Shown here one piece after another: positions 50,768-59,690 of a stretch of 64,000 bases of DNA. The stretch's first letter is position 1; each line of letters starts with the position of its first letter. A model generated the notes under the pieces. That model worked only from the letters and a program-made list of their open reading frames with translations, had not been told where the DNA came from and searched no databases. This DNA is from Phycisphaerae bacterium (GTDB lineage Bacteria > Planctomycetota > Phycisphaerae > UBA1845). The translations under genes and the position numbers were made by a program. The stretch covers positions 1 through 64,000 of the forward strand of contig JAJVHU010000037.1 in the NCBI GenBank assembly GCA_022072505.1. The letters are read 5' to 3'.

Positions 50768-51061
50768 ATGAATTCCTCATGCTCATGCGAGGTCGAGGTG
50801 GTCAACGCTCAGGGGATGCATGCGCGCCCGGTGATGAAGTTCGTGGATCTGGCGTCGCAGTTCGAGTCCGAGGTCACGGTGCGGAACGTGTCGCGTCGGG
50901 GGGAGGATCTGGACGGGAAGAGCGCGATGCACCTGATGCTGCTGGACGCGGCGCAGGGGGCGAAGCTGCGGATCAGCGCGAGCGGCGCGGACGCGGGAGC
51001 GGCGGTGGAGGCGCTGGCGGCGCTGGTCCGCGACGGATTCGGAATGTCGGAAGGCGCGTAG
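50768..51061 (+). CDS. ptsH: Phosphocarrier protein HPr
   Basis: Relay between enzyme I and EIIA proteins, 97 residues. The active-site His18 lies in QGMHARPVMKF, and the regulatory-site Ser52 lies in LDGKSAMHLMLL, so both the His and the HPr-kinase type Ser positions are conserved. A few extra residues precede the fold. It is 13 bp upstream of ptsI and clearly in the same operon. Confidence 0.92.
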   Translation: MNSSCSCEVEVVNAQGMHARPVMKFVDLASQFESEVTVRNVSRRGEDLDGKSAMHLMLLDAAQGAKLRISASGADAGAAVEALAALVRDGFGMSEGA

Positions 51062-51073
51062 GCGGGAGCAGGG

Positions 51074-52816
51074 ATGGAGATCCTCAGGGGCATCGCGGTC
51101 GGACCGGGCATCGCCATCGGCGAGGCGGTGGTGCTGGACGCCGAGGATTTCCGGATTCCCTGCCGCAGCGTTGCGCGTGCCGCCGTCGAGCAGGAGCGCG
51201 AGAAGTTCCAGCAGGCGGTGGAGGGGTCGATCGGGGAGCTTGAGCGTCAGACGCAGTGGCTGCTGGGGAACCTCGGGCGCGAGGCGGCGAACGTGTTCGC
51301 GTGGCACATCGGCGTGTTGAAGGACGCGAAGCTCCAGCAGGGGATTCTAAGACACATTCAGGAGAAGGCGTACAGCGCCGCGTACGCGACGAGCACGGTG
51401 ATGCGGGAGTATCAGCGGCGGTTCCTGCAGATGTCGGACCCGCTGCTGGTGGAGCGGATCCGCGACGTGCGGGACATCGAGCGCCGGCTTCTGCGCAACA
51501 TCCTCGGGGACACGCGGGAGGATCTGGCGCATCTGACGAAACCGGCGGTGCTGATCGCGCACGACCTGACGCCGACGCAGACGGCGCAACTGGCGGACAC
51601 GCTGGTGACGGGGGTGGCGCTGGACGTGGGGGGCGCCACGTCGCACACGGCGATCCTGCTGCACTCGTGGGGTCGCCCGTCGGTCATCGGGCTTAACGAC
51701 GTCTCGACGCGCCTCAGCGGCGGAGACACGGTGATCATCGACGCGGTCAACCAGCTCGTCATCGCCAACCCGGACGAGACGACGCTTAACGAGTACCGCC
51801 GGCAGGAGTCGAATTACACGCGCCTCGCGGCTGAGCTGGACACGCTGCGTGACCTGCCCTCGATCACCCGCGACGGAGAGTCGGTCCACCTGCTGAGCAA
51901 CGTCGAGTTTCCTCATGAGGCGCGGACGAGCCTGGCGAAGGGGGCGGAAGGAGTGGGTCTGTTCCGGACCGAGTTTCTTTTTCTCCAGCCGAGCGGATTT
52001 CCGTCGGAGGAGGACCAGTACCGGGCGTACCTGGAGACGGTGCGGGCGATGCAGGGGCGTCCGGTGACGATCCGGACGTTCGACCTTGGGGCGGACAAGT
52101 ACACGCAGGAGAAGCGTTACGAGCACGAGCGGAACCCGATGCTGGGGCTGAGGTCGATCCGGTACAGCCTGGCCAACGTGGGGATGTTCAAGACGCAACT
52201 GCGGGCGATCCTGCGTGCGGCGGTGGAAGGCGAGGTGCGCCTCATGTTTCCGCTGCTGATGAGCCTGATGGAGTTCCGCCAGGCGAAAATGACGCTGCAC
52301 GACGCGATGGAGGATCTGGAGGAGGCGGGGATACCGTACCGGCGGGAACTGCCGGTCGGGATCATGCTGGAAACGCCGGCGGCGGCGATTCAGGTGAAGG
52401 AATTCTGCCGGGAAGTCGATTTTATCAGCATCGGGACGAACGACCTGCTTCAGTACCTGGTGGCGGTGGATCGGGGGAACGAGGAAGTCTCGCGTTTTTA
52501 CGACCCGTCGCACCCGGCTTTGCTCCGGACGCTGGCGGACGTGATGAGCGCCTGTACAAAAGCGGGTCGGGACTGTAGTCTTTGCGGCGAGATGGCGGGA
52601 AGTCCGCTTTATGCGTTGTTCCTGCTGGGGATCGGGCTGCGGAGTTTTTCGATGGCGCCCGCGAATATCCCTGAAATCAAGAAGTTGATCCGGCTGGCGA
52701 CGGTGGCGCAGGCGCGCCGCGTGGCCCGCAGAGCCTTGACATTCGAGACGGAGCGCCAGGTAACGAGTTACCTGCGCGAGGAAACAAGGAAACTTTTGCC
52801 AGAGGACCCGATTTAG
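51074..52816 (+). CDS. ptsI: PTS enzyme I, phosphoenolpyruvate-protein phosphotransferase
   Basis: Autophosphorylates on a histidine with phosphoenolpyruvate and passes the phosphate to HPr. The 580-residue protein has the normal length and order: N-terminal HPr-binding helices, the swivelling domain with His191 in GGATSHTAILLHSWGRPSVI, the PEP-binding barrel with GVGLFRTEFLF, the ERNPMLGLRSIRYSL stretch, EFCREVDFISIGTNDLLQY and the catalytic Cys in DCSLCGEMAGSP. No GAF domain, so it is of the general rather than PtsP type. Gene order hpf-ptsN-ptsH-ptsI suggests one regulatory phosphorelay unit. Confidence 0.95.
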   Translation: MEILRGIAVGPGIAIGEAVVLDAEDFRIPCRSVARAAVEQEREKFQQAVEGSIGELERQTQWLLGNLGREAANVFAWHIGVLKDAKLQQGILRHIQEKAYSAAYATSTVMREYQRRFLQMSDPLLVERIRDVRDIERRLLRNILGDTREDLAHLTKPAVLIAHDLTPTQTAQLADTLVTGVALDVGGATSHTAILLHSWGRPSVIGLNDVSTRLSGGDTVIIDAVNQLVIANPDETTLNEYRRQESNYTRLAAELDTLRDLPSITRDGESVHLLSNVEFPHEARTSLAKGAEGVGLFRTEFLFLQPSGFPSEEDQYRAYLETVRAMQGRPVTIRTFDLGADKYTQEKRYEHERNPMLGLRSIRYSLANVGMFKTQLRAILRAAVEGEVRLMFPLLMSLMEFRQAKMTLHDAMEDLEEAGIPYRRELPVGIMLETPAAAIQVKEFCREVDFISIGTNDLLQYLVAVDRGNEEVSRFYDPSHPALLRTLADVMSACTKAGRDCSLCGEMAGSPLYALFLLGIGLRSFSMAPANIPEIKKLIRLATVAQARRVARRALTFETERQVTSYLREETRKLLPEDPI

Positions 52817-52823
52817 GGGAGAT

Positions 52824-53465
52824 GTGTCGGAAGCACGGGAGCGACATCGGTTGGCGTTGACGTTTCGGATCGACGGCGATGTCCGGTTCATCTCCCATCA
52901 CGACACTCTCCGCGTGTTTCGGCGGGCGTTTGCCCGAGCCGAACTGCCGATCCGCTTTACGGAAGGCTTTAATCCGCATCCGAAGCTAAGCCTGCCTCTT
53001 CCGCGGCCGGTCGGACTCGCCAGCGAGGCTGAAGTCCTGGTCGCGGAGATGGAGGAGGCGATCCCGCCGAACGAGGTGCTGGAGCGATTGTCGCGCCAGA
53101 TGCCCGGAGGGATCGAGTTGGCGGCGTGTCGCGCGCTGGGCGCCAAGGAGCGCCTGTCGCCGGAGACCGCCACGTACCGCTTCGACACGGGTGAGCCGAC
53201 CTCCGAGCTTGCAGAACGCATGACCCAGGTGCTCGCGGCAGAGACCTGGATCGTCGATCGCGTGGATCGTCAGTCCGGTCGGCGTCGTCCGATCGACGTG
53301 AGGCCGTTTGTGATTCGTCTGGAGCTTTGCTCCGGCGGCGTGGAGTTCACCCTCCGCGTCGGTGACGACGGATCGGCCCGTCCTTCCGAAATCGCAGCAA
53401 CACTCGGGTTCCACGCGGATGCGGTCTATCACCGCATGACGCGAGTGGAGGTGCGATGGCGCTGA
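52824..53465 (+). CDS. TIGR03936/DUF2344 family protein
   Basis: 213-residue protein of the DUF2344 family, usually encoded next to, or fused to, a B12-binding radical SAM protein (TIGR03960). The family signature is LALTFRIDGDVRFISHHDTL, RVFRRAFARAELPIRFTEGF and NPHPKLSLPLPRPVGLASEA. The GTG start follows AGGGGA. In many bacteria this gene also precedes RNase E/G, as here, where it overlaps rne by 10 bp. The radical SAM partner is missing at this locus; it may lie elsewhere. The biochemical function is unproven. Confidence 0.87.
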   Translation: MSEARERHRLALTFRIDGDVRFISHHDTLRVFRRAFARAELPIRFTEGFNPHPKLSLPLPRPVGLASEAEVLVAEMEEAIPPNEVLERLSRQMPGGIELAACRALGAKERLSPETATYRFDTGEPTSELAERMTQVLAAETWIVDRVDRQSGRRRPIDVRPFVIRLELCSGGVEFTLRVGDDGSARPSEIAATLGFHADAVYHRMTRVEVRWR

Positions 53466-56344
53466 CGAAACTGACCGAGGAACGCACGGAACCCGCCCCG
53501 ACGACTACGGCGGGGCAACTCAACACAACGGACGAAAAGCCCGCGAAGACCGCCGCACGGCGCTCCCGCTCCGGAAGGCGAACCGCGAAGACCGAGCCGA
53601 AGACCGGCGCGGCGGCGGTCCCGAGCGACGGCGGAAACGAACCTGCGGCGTCCGATCCGGCGCCGAAGCGAGGGGTTCGCCGCCGTGGGGGATCCCGGCG
53701 CGACAAGGCTGAAAAGCCGGTCGAGGGCGGCGATCCGGCAGGCCACGCTTCAACGACCGCGCCGTCGCGGGCCACGGAAACCTTGACGCCACCCGCGGCA
53801 GCCGTCGCGCGGCCTGCGTTCGGCGCGCCGCTCGGACCGCCGTATCTTTCGGAGTCCTTCGATTTCGGCGCCGGACTCTTTGACGATGAGCCTCGTCCGG
53901 TTCCCGCGCCGCCGCAGCCGGCGCCTGTGCGAGCGCCCGCGCCGCATCCGCCCGCCGCGCCGCGCATCCGCCCGGCGCCCGAGCCTGTCGCGACGACTTC
54001 GGGTTCAGCCGCAGGCGGCGGTGATGCGAAAAACGAGGCGTCGGAGCAGCGCAGCAAACCGCGGCGGCGGCGCCTCGGACGAGGGCGTCGCGAGAATGAA
54101 GCCGTCAGCGATGAGCGTCACTCGGACGCGCCGCCGGGACAGAGTCGGCGGTCGGACGTCGCGGCTGACGAGCGACGCGCCGCCCGACCGGAGGCTCGCC
54201 GCGACGTTCGTGGCGACGAGCCCGCGGAACCGGGCGTCTTTGAACCCGCCGATGACGTTCCGGATTGGGTGGAGGAGGGCGCATTCGAGCCTGAATCGGA
54301 ATCCGGAGAGGACCGCGCGTGGCGCGACGATGAAGAGGAGGTGGCGGGCGCTTCCCGGTCCGAGCAGGCGACTCCCTCGACGGAGGACGAGGCCGCAGGC
54401 CGCCGCCGCCGTCGCCGTCGCGGCGGTCGTCGCCGTCGCGGACGCGGGGACGAATCCGGAGGGGAGGAGCAGGCGCCTCGTCGCGAGCCGGCGTCGCCGG
54501 TCGCGGAGCGAACGAGGGAAGCGGCTGATGACGAGGAAGGCGCGGACTTCGACGACTTCGAGGCGGGCGCCTCGGCGGATGCGGACGAGGACATCCCGAT
54601 CGCGTCCGAACCGGCGGGCGCCGGCGAGCGCGAACTGCTGATCAACATCGCGGAATCCGAGGAATGCCGGATCGCGGTGCTGCACCGCGGACGGCTCGAG
54701 GAGATCTTCATCGAGCGTCAAAGCGCGCAGTCGCACGTCGGCAACGTGTACAAGGCGAAAGTCACGAACGTCGAGCCGAGCATTCAGGCCGCCTTCGTGG
54801 ATTTCGGACTGCCGAAGAACGGATTCCTGCACATCTCCGACGTGCATAAGAAGTACTTCCCCGGAAGCGACAAGTCGAACGAGGACGTGGGGAGGAAGAT
54901 CGCGAAGCGCGATCGCCCGCTGATCCAGCGCTGCCTGCGCCGCGGGCAGGAAATCATGGTGCAGGTCATCAAGGAGGGCGTCGGGACGAAGGGACCGACC
55001 GTGACGACGTACCTGTCCATCCCCGGGCGGTTCCTGGTGATGATGCCCGGGATGGGCAAGCTGGGCGTCTCACGGAAGATCGAGGATGAAGACCTGCGTC
55101 GCCAGATGCGCCACGTCCTGGGGGAGCTGACGCTGCCCGACGGCGTCGGGTTCATCCTCCGCACGGCCGGGATGGGGCAGACGAAGCGAGAGCTTCAGCG
55201 GGATCTGAACTACCTGACGCGCCTCTGGAAGAAGCTGTGCGAGCGCGAGGAGAACCTGCCCGCGCCAGCCGAGTTGTACCGCGAGCAGGATCTGGTCATC
55301 CGCACGATGCGAGACGTGTACTCGTCGGATTTCAAGCGCGTCGTCGTCGATGACGCGGAGACCGCCCGGCGCATCCGCGACTTCCTGCGGATCGCGATGC
55401 CCCGCGCCCAGCAGCGGATCGAGCTTCACGCCGATCACGAGCCGATGTTCCACCGCTTCGGAATCGAGCGGGAGCTGGCGCTGCTCAACTCGCGGCGCGT
55501 GCCGCTGCCGTCCGGCGGATCGATCGTCATCGACACCGGCGAGGCGATGACCACGATCGACGTCAACAGCGGAAAGTTCCGCCGACCGGACAACGCGGAG
55601 GAGACGGCGCTGGCGATCAACCTCGAAGCCGCCGACGAGATCACGCGGCAACTGCGCCTCCGCGACATCGGCGGGATCATCGTCTGCGACTTCATCGACA
55701 TGGTGCAGCTCTCGAACCGCCGCAAGGTCGTCAACGCGATGCGCGAAGGTCTGCGCAAACACAAGGAACGCGCCCGCGTGCTGAACATGAGCCCCTTCGG
55801 ACTGGTCGAGATCACGCGCCAGCGGCAGCGGCACTCGTACGCCCGAAGCCTGTACTCGCACTGTCCGGTCTGCGACTCGACCGGCTGGGTCAAAACGCCC
55901 GAGTCCGTCGCGCTCGACGTGATCCGCATCCTGCGCTACCTGATCGCTCAGCCCCAGGTGCATCGGATCCGCTGTCACGTGTCGGCGGGGGTGGCGCTGG
56001 CGGTCCTCAACCGGAAGCGCGCGGAACTGAGCCGCCTCGAGGGCGACACGGGCAAGTCGATCGAGATCTTCGCCGAGGACGGGCTTTTCGGCGAGCAGAT
56101 GCGCGTCGAGTGCGAGGATGTCCGGGGCGTGGCGCTCAACCTGCCGAGCCTGCCGGATGCGCCGTCGGTCCGGGCGGAGAACGAACGTCGCAACGGACCG
56201 GGGCGTCATCATCAACCCGAGCGCGAACCTGCCGCCGCGGTCGAGGCGGCGACGGAATCCGGATCCGGAGAATCCGCGGGACGCGACGGTCGACCTCGCC
56301 GCAGGCGTCGTGGCGGGCGCGGACGCAACCGCAACCGGGATTAA
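53456..56344 (+). CDS. rne: Ribonuclease E/G with long N-terminal disordered region
   Basis: Endoribonuclease that starts mRNA decay and matures rRNA and tRNA. The catalytic part starts near residue 391 with RELLINIAESEECRIAVLHR, the S1 insertion (VGNVYKAKVTNVEPSIQAAF), and continues with the DNase I-like site containing MTTIDVNSGKF (about residue 700) and IIVCDFIDM, plus the zinc-link HCPVCDSTGW at 802-811. Residues 1-390 are low-complexity, basic and acidic blocks (RRRRRRGGRRRRGR type runs), and a further Arg/Gly tail (RRRRRGGRGRNRNRD) ends the 962-residue chain. In E. coli the disordered scaffold is C-terminal, so this layout is inverted. The start overlaps the DUF2344 gene. Confidence 0.93.
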   Translation: MALTKLTEERTEPAPTTTAGQLNTTDEKPAKTAARRSRSGRRTAKTEPKTGAAAVPSDGGNEPAASDPAPKRGVRRRGGSRRDKAEKPVEGGDPAGHASTTAPSRATETLTPPAAAVARPAFGAPLGPPYLSESFDFGAGLFDDEPRPVPAPPQPAPVRAPAPHPPAAPRIRPAPEPVATTSGSAAGGGDAKNEASEQRSKPRRRRLGRGRRENEAVSDERHSDAPPGQSRRSDVAADERRAARPEARRDVRGDEPAEPGVFEPADDVPDWVEEGAFEPESESGEDRAWRDDEEEVAGASRSEQATPSTEDEAAGRRRRRRRGGRRRRGRGDESGGEEQAPRREPASPVAERTREAADDEEGADFDDFEAGASADADEDIPIASEPAGAGERELLINIAESEECRIAVLHRGRLEEIFIERQSAQSHVGNVYKAKVTNVEPSIQAAFVDFGLPKNGFLHISDVHKKYFPGSDKSNEDVGRKIAKRDRPLIQRCLRRGQEIMVQVIKEGVGTKGPTVTTYLSIPGRFLVMMPGMGKLGVSRKIEDEDLRRQMRHVLGELTLPDGVGFILRTAGMGQTKRELQRDLNYLTRLWKKLCEREENLPAPAELYREQDLVIRTMRDVYSSDFKRVVVDDAETARRIRDFLRIAMPRAQQRIELHADHEPMFHRFGIERELALLNSRRVPLPSGGSIVIDTGEAMTTIDVNSGKFRRPDNAEETALAINLEAADEITRQLRLRDIGGIIVCDFIDMVQLSNRRKVVNAMREGLRKHKERARVLNMSPFGLVEITRQRQRHSYARSLYSHCPVCDSTGWVKTPESVALDVIRILRYLIAQPQVHRIRCHVSAGVALAVLNRKRAELSRLEGDTGKSIEIFAEDGLFGEQMRVECEDVRGVALNLPSLPDAPSVRAENERRNGPGRHHQPEREPAAAVEAATESGSGESAGRDGRPRRRRRGGRGRNRNRD

Positions 56345-56429
56345 GCGGACGGATAAGACGGACCGACGTTGACGTTCGGCTCGGATTGCCGAAGGCGCCG
56401 GGGCTGCGCCGAGGGCGCTCGGTTGCGGT

Positions 56430-57734
56430 TCAGGAGTCGAAGCGGCGGACGATGACGGCGTCGTTCTGTCCGCCGAATCCGAAGCTGTTGGACATCGCGG
56501 TGCGCACCGGGTGCGGTCGCGCGGCGTTGGGCACGTAGTCCAGCTCGCAGAAGGGGTCGGGCGTCTCGTAGTTGATCGTCGGCGGGACGACGCCGTCGCG
56601 GATCGCCAGGATGCAGGTGATCAGCTCGACGACCCCCGCCGCCGCAATCAGGTGTCCGAGCATGCTCTTCACGCTCGATATCGGGACGCGCGGGGCGCGA
56701 GCGCCGAAAAGCCTGCGGATCGCCAGCGTCTCGATCTTGTCGTTCTCCTGCGTGCCCGTGCCGTGCGCGGAGATGTAGTCGATGTCGTCGATCGTCAGCC
56801 CCGCGGTCTCGAGCGCCATCCGCATCGCCGCGATCGCGCCGCGGCCTTCCTCGTGAATATCCGTGATGCGGAAGGCGTCGGCGGTGGATCCGAACCCGAC
56901 GATCTCCGCGTAGATCTTCGCCCCGCGCGACCGCGCGTGCTCCAGTTCCTCAAGCACGATCATGCCCGCGCCCTCGCCGAGGACGAAACCGTCGCGGTTG
57001 CGGTCAAACGGGCGGGAGGCGCGCGGCGGATCCTCATTGTGCGTGGACAGCGCCGTCAGGCGGTTGAACCCGGTGACGCCGAGGGGGTGGATCATGCTGT
57101 GCGTGCCGCCGGAGATGACCGCGTCCGCGTCGCCGTGACGGATCATGTGCATCGCCTCGCCGATCGCCTGCGTGCTGGCGGCGCAGGCGGTCAGCGTGTT
57201 GAGGCTCGGACCCTGGACGTTGAAGTGAACCGCCAGGTGGCTCGCCGCCAGATTCGGATCCTGCTCGAGTTCGTTGACCGCGTTGAGCCGCTGAAGCGCG
57301 CGGTGCGCCCAGCGGATCGTGTCCAGCGGGATGGCGCGACCGTCGTCCTCCCGGCATCCGGCGATCGCCGCTTCGGCGAAGGCGTCAAAGTCGATCGGAC
57401 CTTCTCCGCCGCCCAGATAAATGCCGATCCGCGCCGGGTCCGCGGGAGGGGTTCGGACGAAACCCGCGTCCTTCCACGCGATGTGTGCCGCCGCCAGCGC
57501 GAACTGCGTATTGCGGCTCGCACCTGCGTGCGCCTCCGCCGCGGGACCGAGGAAATCCGCCAGCCGGAAGCCTTTCACCTGCGCGGCGAAGGTCGTCGGA
57601 TAAGCGGCGGCGTCAAAAAGCTCGTTCCGGCTGACGCCGCTTTCCCCGCGCAGGAGGCGCTTCCAGACCGTCTCGATCTCGTGCCCGAGCGGCGTTACCC
57701 ACCCCAGCCCCGTGATGACCACCCGGCGCGACAT
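56430..57734 (-). CDS. Beta-ketoacyl-ACP synthase (FabF type, KS-alpha)
   Basis: Elongating ketosynthase of fatty-acid or polyene synthesis, 434 residues. The catalytic triad is complete: Cys184 in LNTLTACAASTQAIGEA, His324 in ISAHGTGTQEND and His361 in SSVKSMLGHLIAAAG. The N-terminus RVVITGLGWVTPLGHEIETV is typical. It lies 3 bp downstream of a second ketosynthase that lacks these residues, as in KS-alpha/KS-beta pairs. A role in housekeeping fatty-acid synthesis is possible, but the neighbours suggest a dedicated pathway. It converges with rne. Confidence 0.93.
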   Translation of the reverse strand: MSRRVVITGLGWVTPLGHEIETVWKRLLRGESGVSRNELFDAAAYPTTFAAQVKGFRLADFLGPAAEAHAGASRNTQFALAAAHIAWKDAGFVRTPPADPARIGIYLGGGEGPIDFDAFAEAAIAGCREDDGRAIPLDTIRWAHRALQRLNAVNELEQDPNLAASHLAVHFNVQGPSLNTLTACAASTQAIGEAMHMIRHGDADAVISGGTHSMIHPLGVTGFNRLTALSTHNEDPPRASRPFDRNRDGFVLGEGAGMIVLEELEHARSRGAKIYAEIVGFGSTADAFRITDIHEEGRGAIAAMRMALETAGLTIDDIDYISAHGTGTQENDKIETLAIRRLFGARAPRVPISSVKSMLGHLIAAAGVVELITCILAIRDGVVPPTINYETPDPFCELDYVPNAARPHPVRTAMSNSFGFGGQNDAVIVRRFDS

Positions 57735-57737
57735 GCG

Positions 57738-59069
57738 TTATTCCTGAATCCGGCGCACGACCAGCGCCGCCACCTGAGAACCCGCCAGCGCATACGTGAC
57801 GCTGACCAAGACGTTCAACCGCGCATCCGCCGGATCGCTCGAGGCGAAGCGAAACCCCGGCGGCGACGCGGCGTTCAACGAGGGCGGAACCGTCCGATGA
57901 TGCAGCGCCAGGACGCCGGTGGCGAGGTCGATCGCGCCCGAGCCCGCCCCGTTGTTCCCCAGCGATCCCTTCACGCAGACCGCCCAGGGTTTTCTGGCGG
58001 AGTCGCCCAGCACCGCGTTCCAACCGGCAAGCTCTGACGCGTCGTACGCCGGGATTCCCGCGCCGAAGGGGACGACCAGGTCCACATCGTCCGGTCGCAC
58101 TGACGCCTCCTTCATGGCCGCGCGCACCGCGAGTTCGACGGGCCGGCCCGTCGGATCCGGACGCGACCAGCTGTGGGCGTTGCTGGCCGCGCCGAAACCC
58201 ACGATTTCACCGTAAATCCTCGCTCCGCGACGATGCGCGTGCTCCAGCGCCTCCAGCACGATCAAACCGCCGCCTTCCGCCGCAACGGTTCCCGCCGCGT
58301 CTTCGCTGAAGGGACGGCAGGCGCGGGACGGATCGGGGTTCGACTCCGTGTTCAGCTTGCCCAGCAGCAGCGGACGAGTCAGCGCCATCGGGTTCACCTT
58401 GCTCTCCGCGCCGCCGCAGATGCACAGATCCGCCGACCCGCGCGCGATCGTCCGGTAGGCCTCGCCGATCGCCAGGTGGCTCGACGCCTCGCCGCAGGTG
58501 ATCGTGTTTGAATTCGCCTGAGCGTCATGCACGATCGTCACGTGGCAGGCGAGCATGTTCGGGAGGAACTTCAGCAGCCACAGCGGCGTCAGGTTCTCCA
58601 TCCCGGCCGACCCCCACAACCGGTGGCTGAACCGGCCGGCGTCGTCCACCGCGGTGTTCAAGGCGCCGGCGAGCTCCGCCAGATCGGCGCACACCAGACC
58701 CGCGCCGATGTTCGCGCCGAACCGCGCCGCATCCACGTTGGGCGGTCCGGGCGACTCCCCGCGTCCGATCAGACACGCCGTCACCAGCCCCGCGTCCTTC
58801 ACCGCGTGATACGCGCAGACGACCGCGATCTGCGTGTCCCGCGACATGACCTTCGCCGCTTTGCGGTAGGACTTCGGGATGGCGTCGTTCAACGAGAACT
58901 CGGGGAGTTCCGCCGCGATCCGGCAGGGAAGACCGTCCGCATTGAACGAGCGCACCGGTCCGACGCCGCAGCGCCGCGCCAGCAGCGCCTCCCAGTACGA
59001 CTCCGCGCCGATGCCGATCGGCGTCGCCACGCCCAGCCCGGTGATCACGACACGCCGCGGCGCCATCAT
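57738..59069 (-). CDS. Ketosynthase homologue without catalytic residues (KS-beta/chain-length-factor-like)
   Basis: 443-residue thiolase-fold protein paired with the active synthase downstream. Aligned on the shared AIGEA segment, the position of the catalytic Cys holds Glu194 (TITCGEASSHLAIGEA; a Cys lies two residues earlier), the first His is Phe335 (VVPFGAGIP in place of the AHGTG motif) and the second His is Asn372 (CVKGSLGNNGAG). It therefore should not condense by itself and may instead set chain length as KS-beta subunits do in type II polyketide and aryl polyene systems. The ATG at 59069 overlaps the stop of the dehydratase gene (ATGA) and follows CGGAGGATGCGC; ATGs at 59075 and 59066 are alternatives. 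Confidence 0.85.
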   Translation of the reverse strand: MMAPRRVVITGLGVATPIGIGAESYWEALLARRCGVGPVRSFNADGLPCRIAAELPEFSLNDAIPKSYRKAAKVMSRDTQIAVVCAYHAVKDAGLVTACLIGRGESPGPPNVDAARFGANIGAGLVCADLAELAGALNTAVDDAGRFSHRLWGSAGMENLTPLWLLKFLPNMLACHVTIVHDAQANSNTITCGEASSHLAIGEAYRTIARGSADLCICGGAESKVNPMALTRPLLLGKLNTESNPDPSRACRPFSEDAAGTVAAEGGGLIVLEALEHAHRRGARIYGEIVGFGAASNAHSWSRPDPTGRPVELAVRAAMKEASVRPDDVDLVVPFGAGIPAYDASELAGWNAVLGDSARKPWAVCVKGSLGNNGAGSGAIDLATGVLALHHRTVPPSLNAASPPGFRFASSDPADARLNVLVSVTYALAGSQVAALVVRRIQE

Positions 59070-59578
59070 GCGCATCCTCCGCGCAACGCGCCTCCGGTCG
59101 GCTGGACCGCGCCGTCCGCCGGCTGAAAGGAACGCAGCAGCGTCATGAACGATTCCGTGAACACGAAGTTATGCCTCGGCAATCCGGCGACCTGCGCCGC
59201 CCCGACGTGCGAGAACATCAGGTCGACCCGCCCGATCTCCTCTCCGTTGCGGCGCACGACGCCGCGCGTCGTCGCGCCGTGATCCTCCAGCGTCTCGATC
59301 GTCGCCTCGTACGCCAACGCGTCTCCGGGGACGGCGTAGTCGTCGAACGACGCCGCACGGATTTTCGCCAGAATCACGTTCTCGCGGAAGTCCCGCGCCT
59401 CCCCGACCAGGATGCCCGCCGTCTGCGCCATCCCCTCAATGACCAGCGACGCGGGCATGATCGGAAATCCCGGAAGGTGATCGTGCAGGTGCTCCTCGGC
59501 GCGCGTCACGTTCTTGACCGCCACGGCGCGGCGTCCCCGCTCGAACTCGACGAACTTGTCGATCCAGATCCAGCGCAT
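59066..59578 (-). CDS. 3-hydroxyacyl-ACP dehydratase-like hotdog protein (first copy)
   Basis: 170-residue hotdog-fold protein of the FabZ/FabA group that should remove water from 3-hydroxyacyl-ACP. The active site His34 and Glu48 are seen in HLPGFPIMPASLVIEGMAQT. The core of about 140 residues is followed by a longer C-terminal tail (FVFTESFMTLLRSFQPADGA). It is translationally coupled to the KS-beta-like gene and lies 112 bp downstream of the ACP gene. A second dehydratase in the cluster has the same His34/Glu48 arrangement. Confidence 0.86.
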   Translation of the reverse strand: MRWIWIDKFVEFERGRRAVAVKNVTRAEEHLHDHLPGFPIMPASLVIEGMAQTAGILVGEARDFRENVILAKIRAASFDDYAVPGDALAYEATIETLEDHGATTRGVVRRNGEEIGRVDLMFSHVGAAQVAGLPRHNFVFTESFMTLLRSFQPADGAVQPTGGALRGGCA

Positions 59579-59690
59579 GAAAAACCCGTCGGGACGCGCC
59601 TCCGACCGGATCGGGCGAACCGCCGCTTCCGGTCCCTGTCACAATGTGGCGCGTCCCCTGCCGTCGCCGCGACGCGGCTCAGGCGGGGGC

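Noticed and set aside
51347-52891. Minus-strand open frame of 514 codons opposite ptsI
   Set aside because: Composition is Arg/His/Gln-rich and it is entirely antisense to an unmistakable enzyme I gene.
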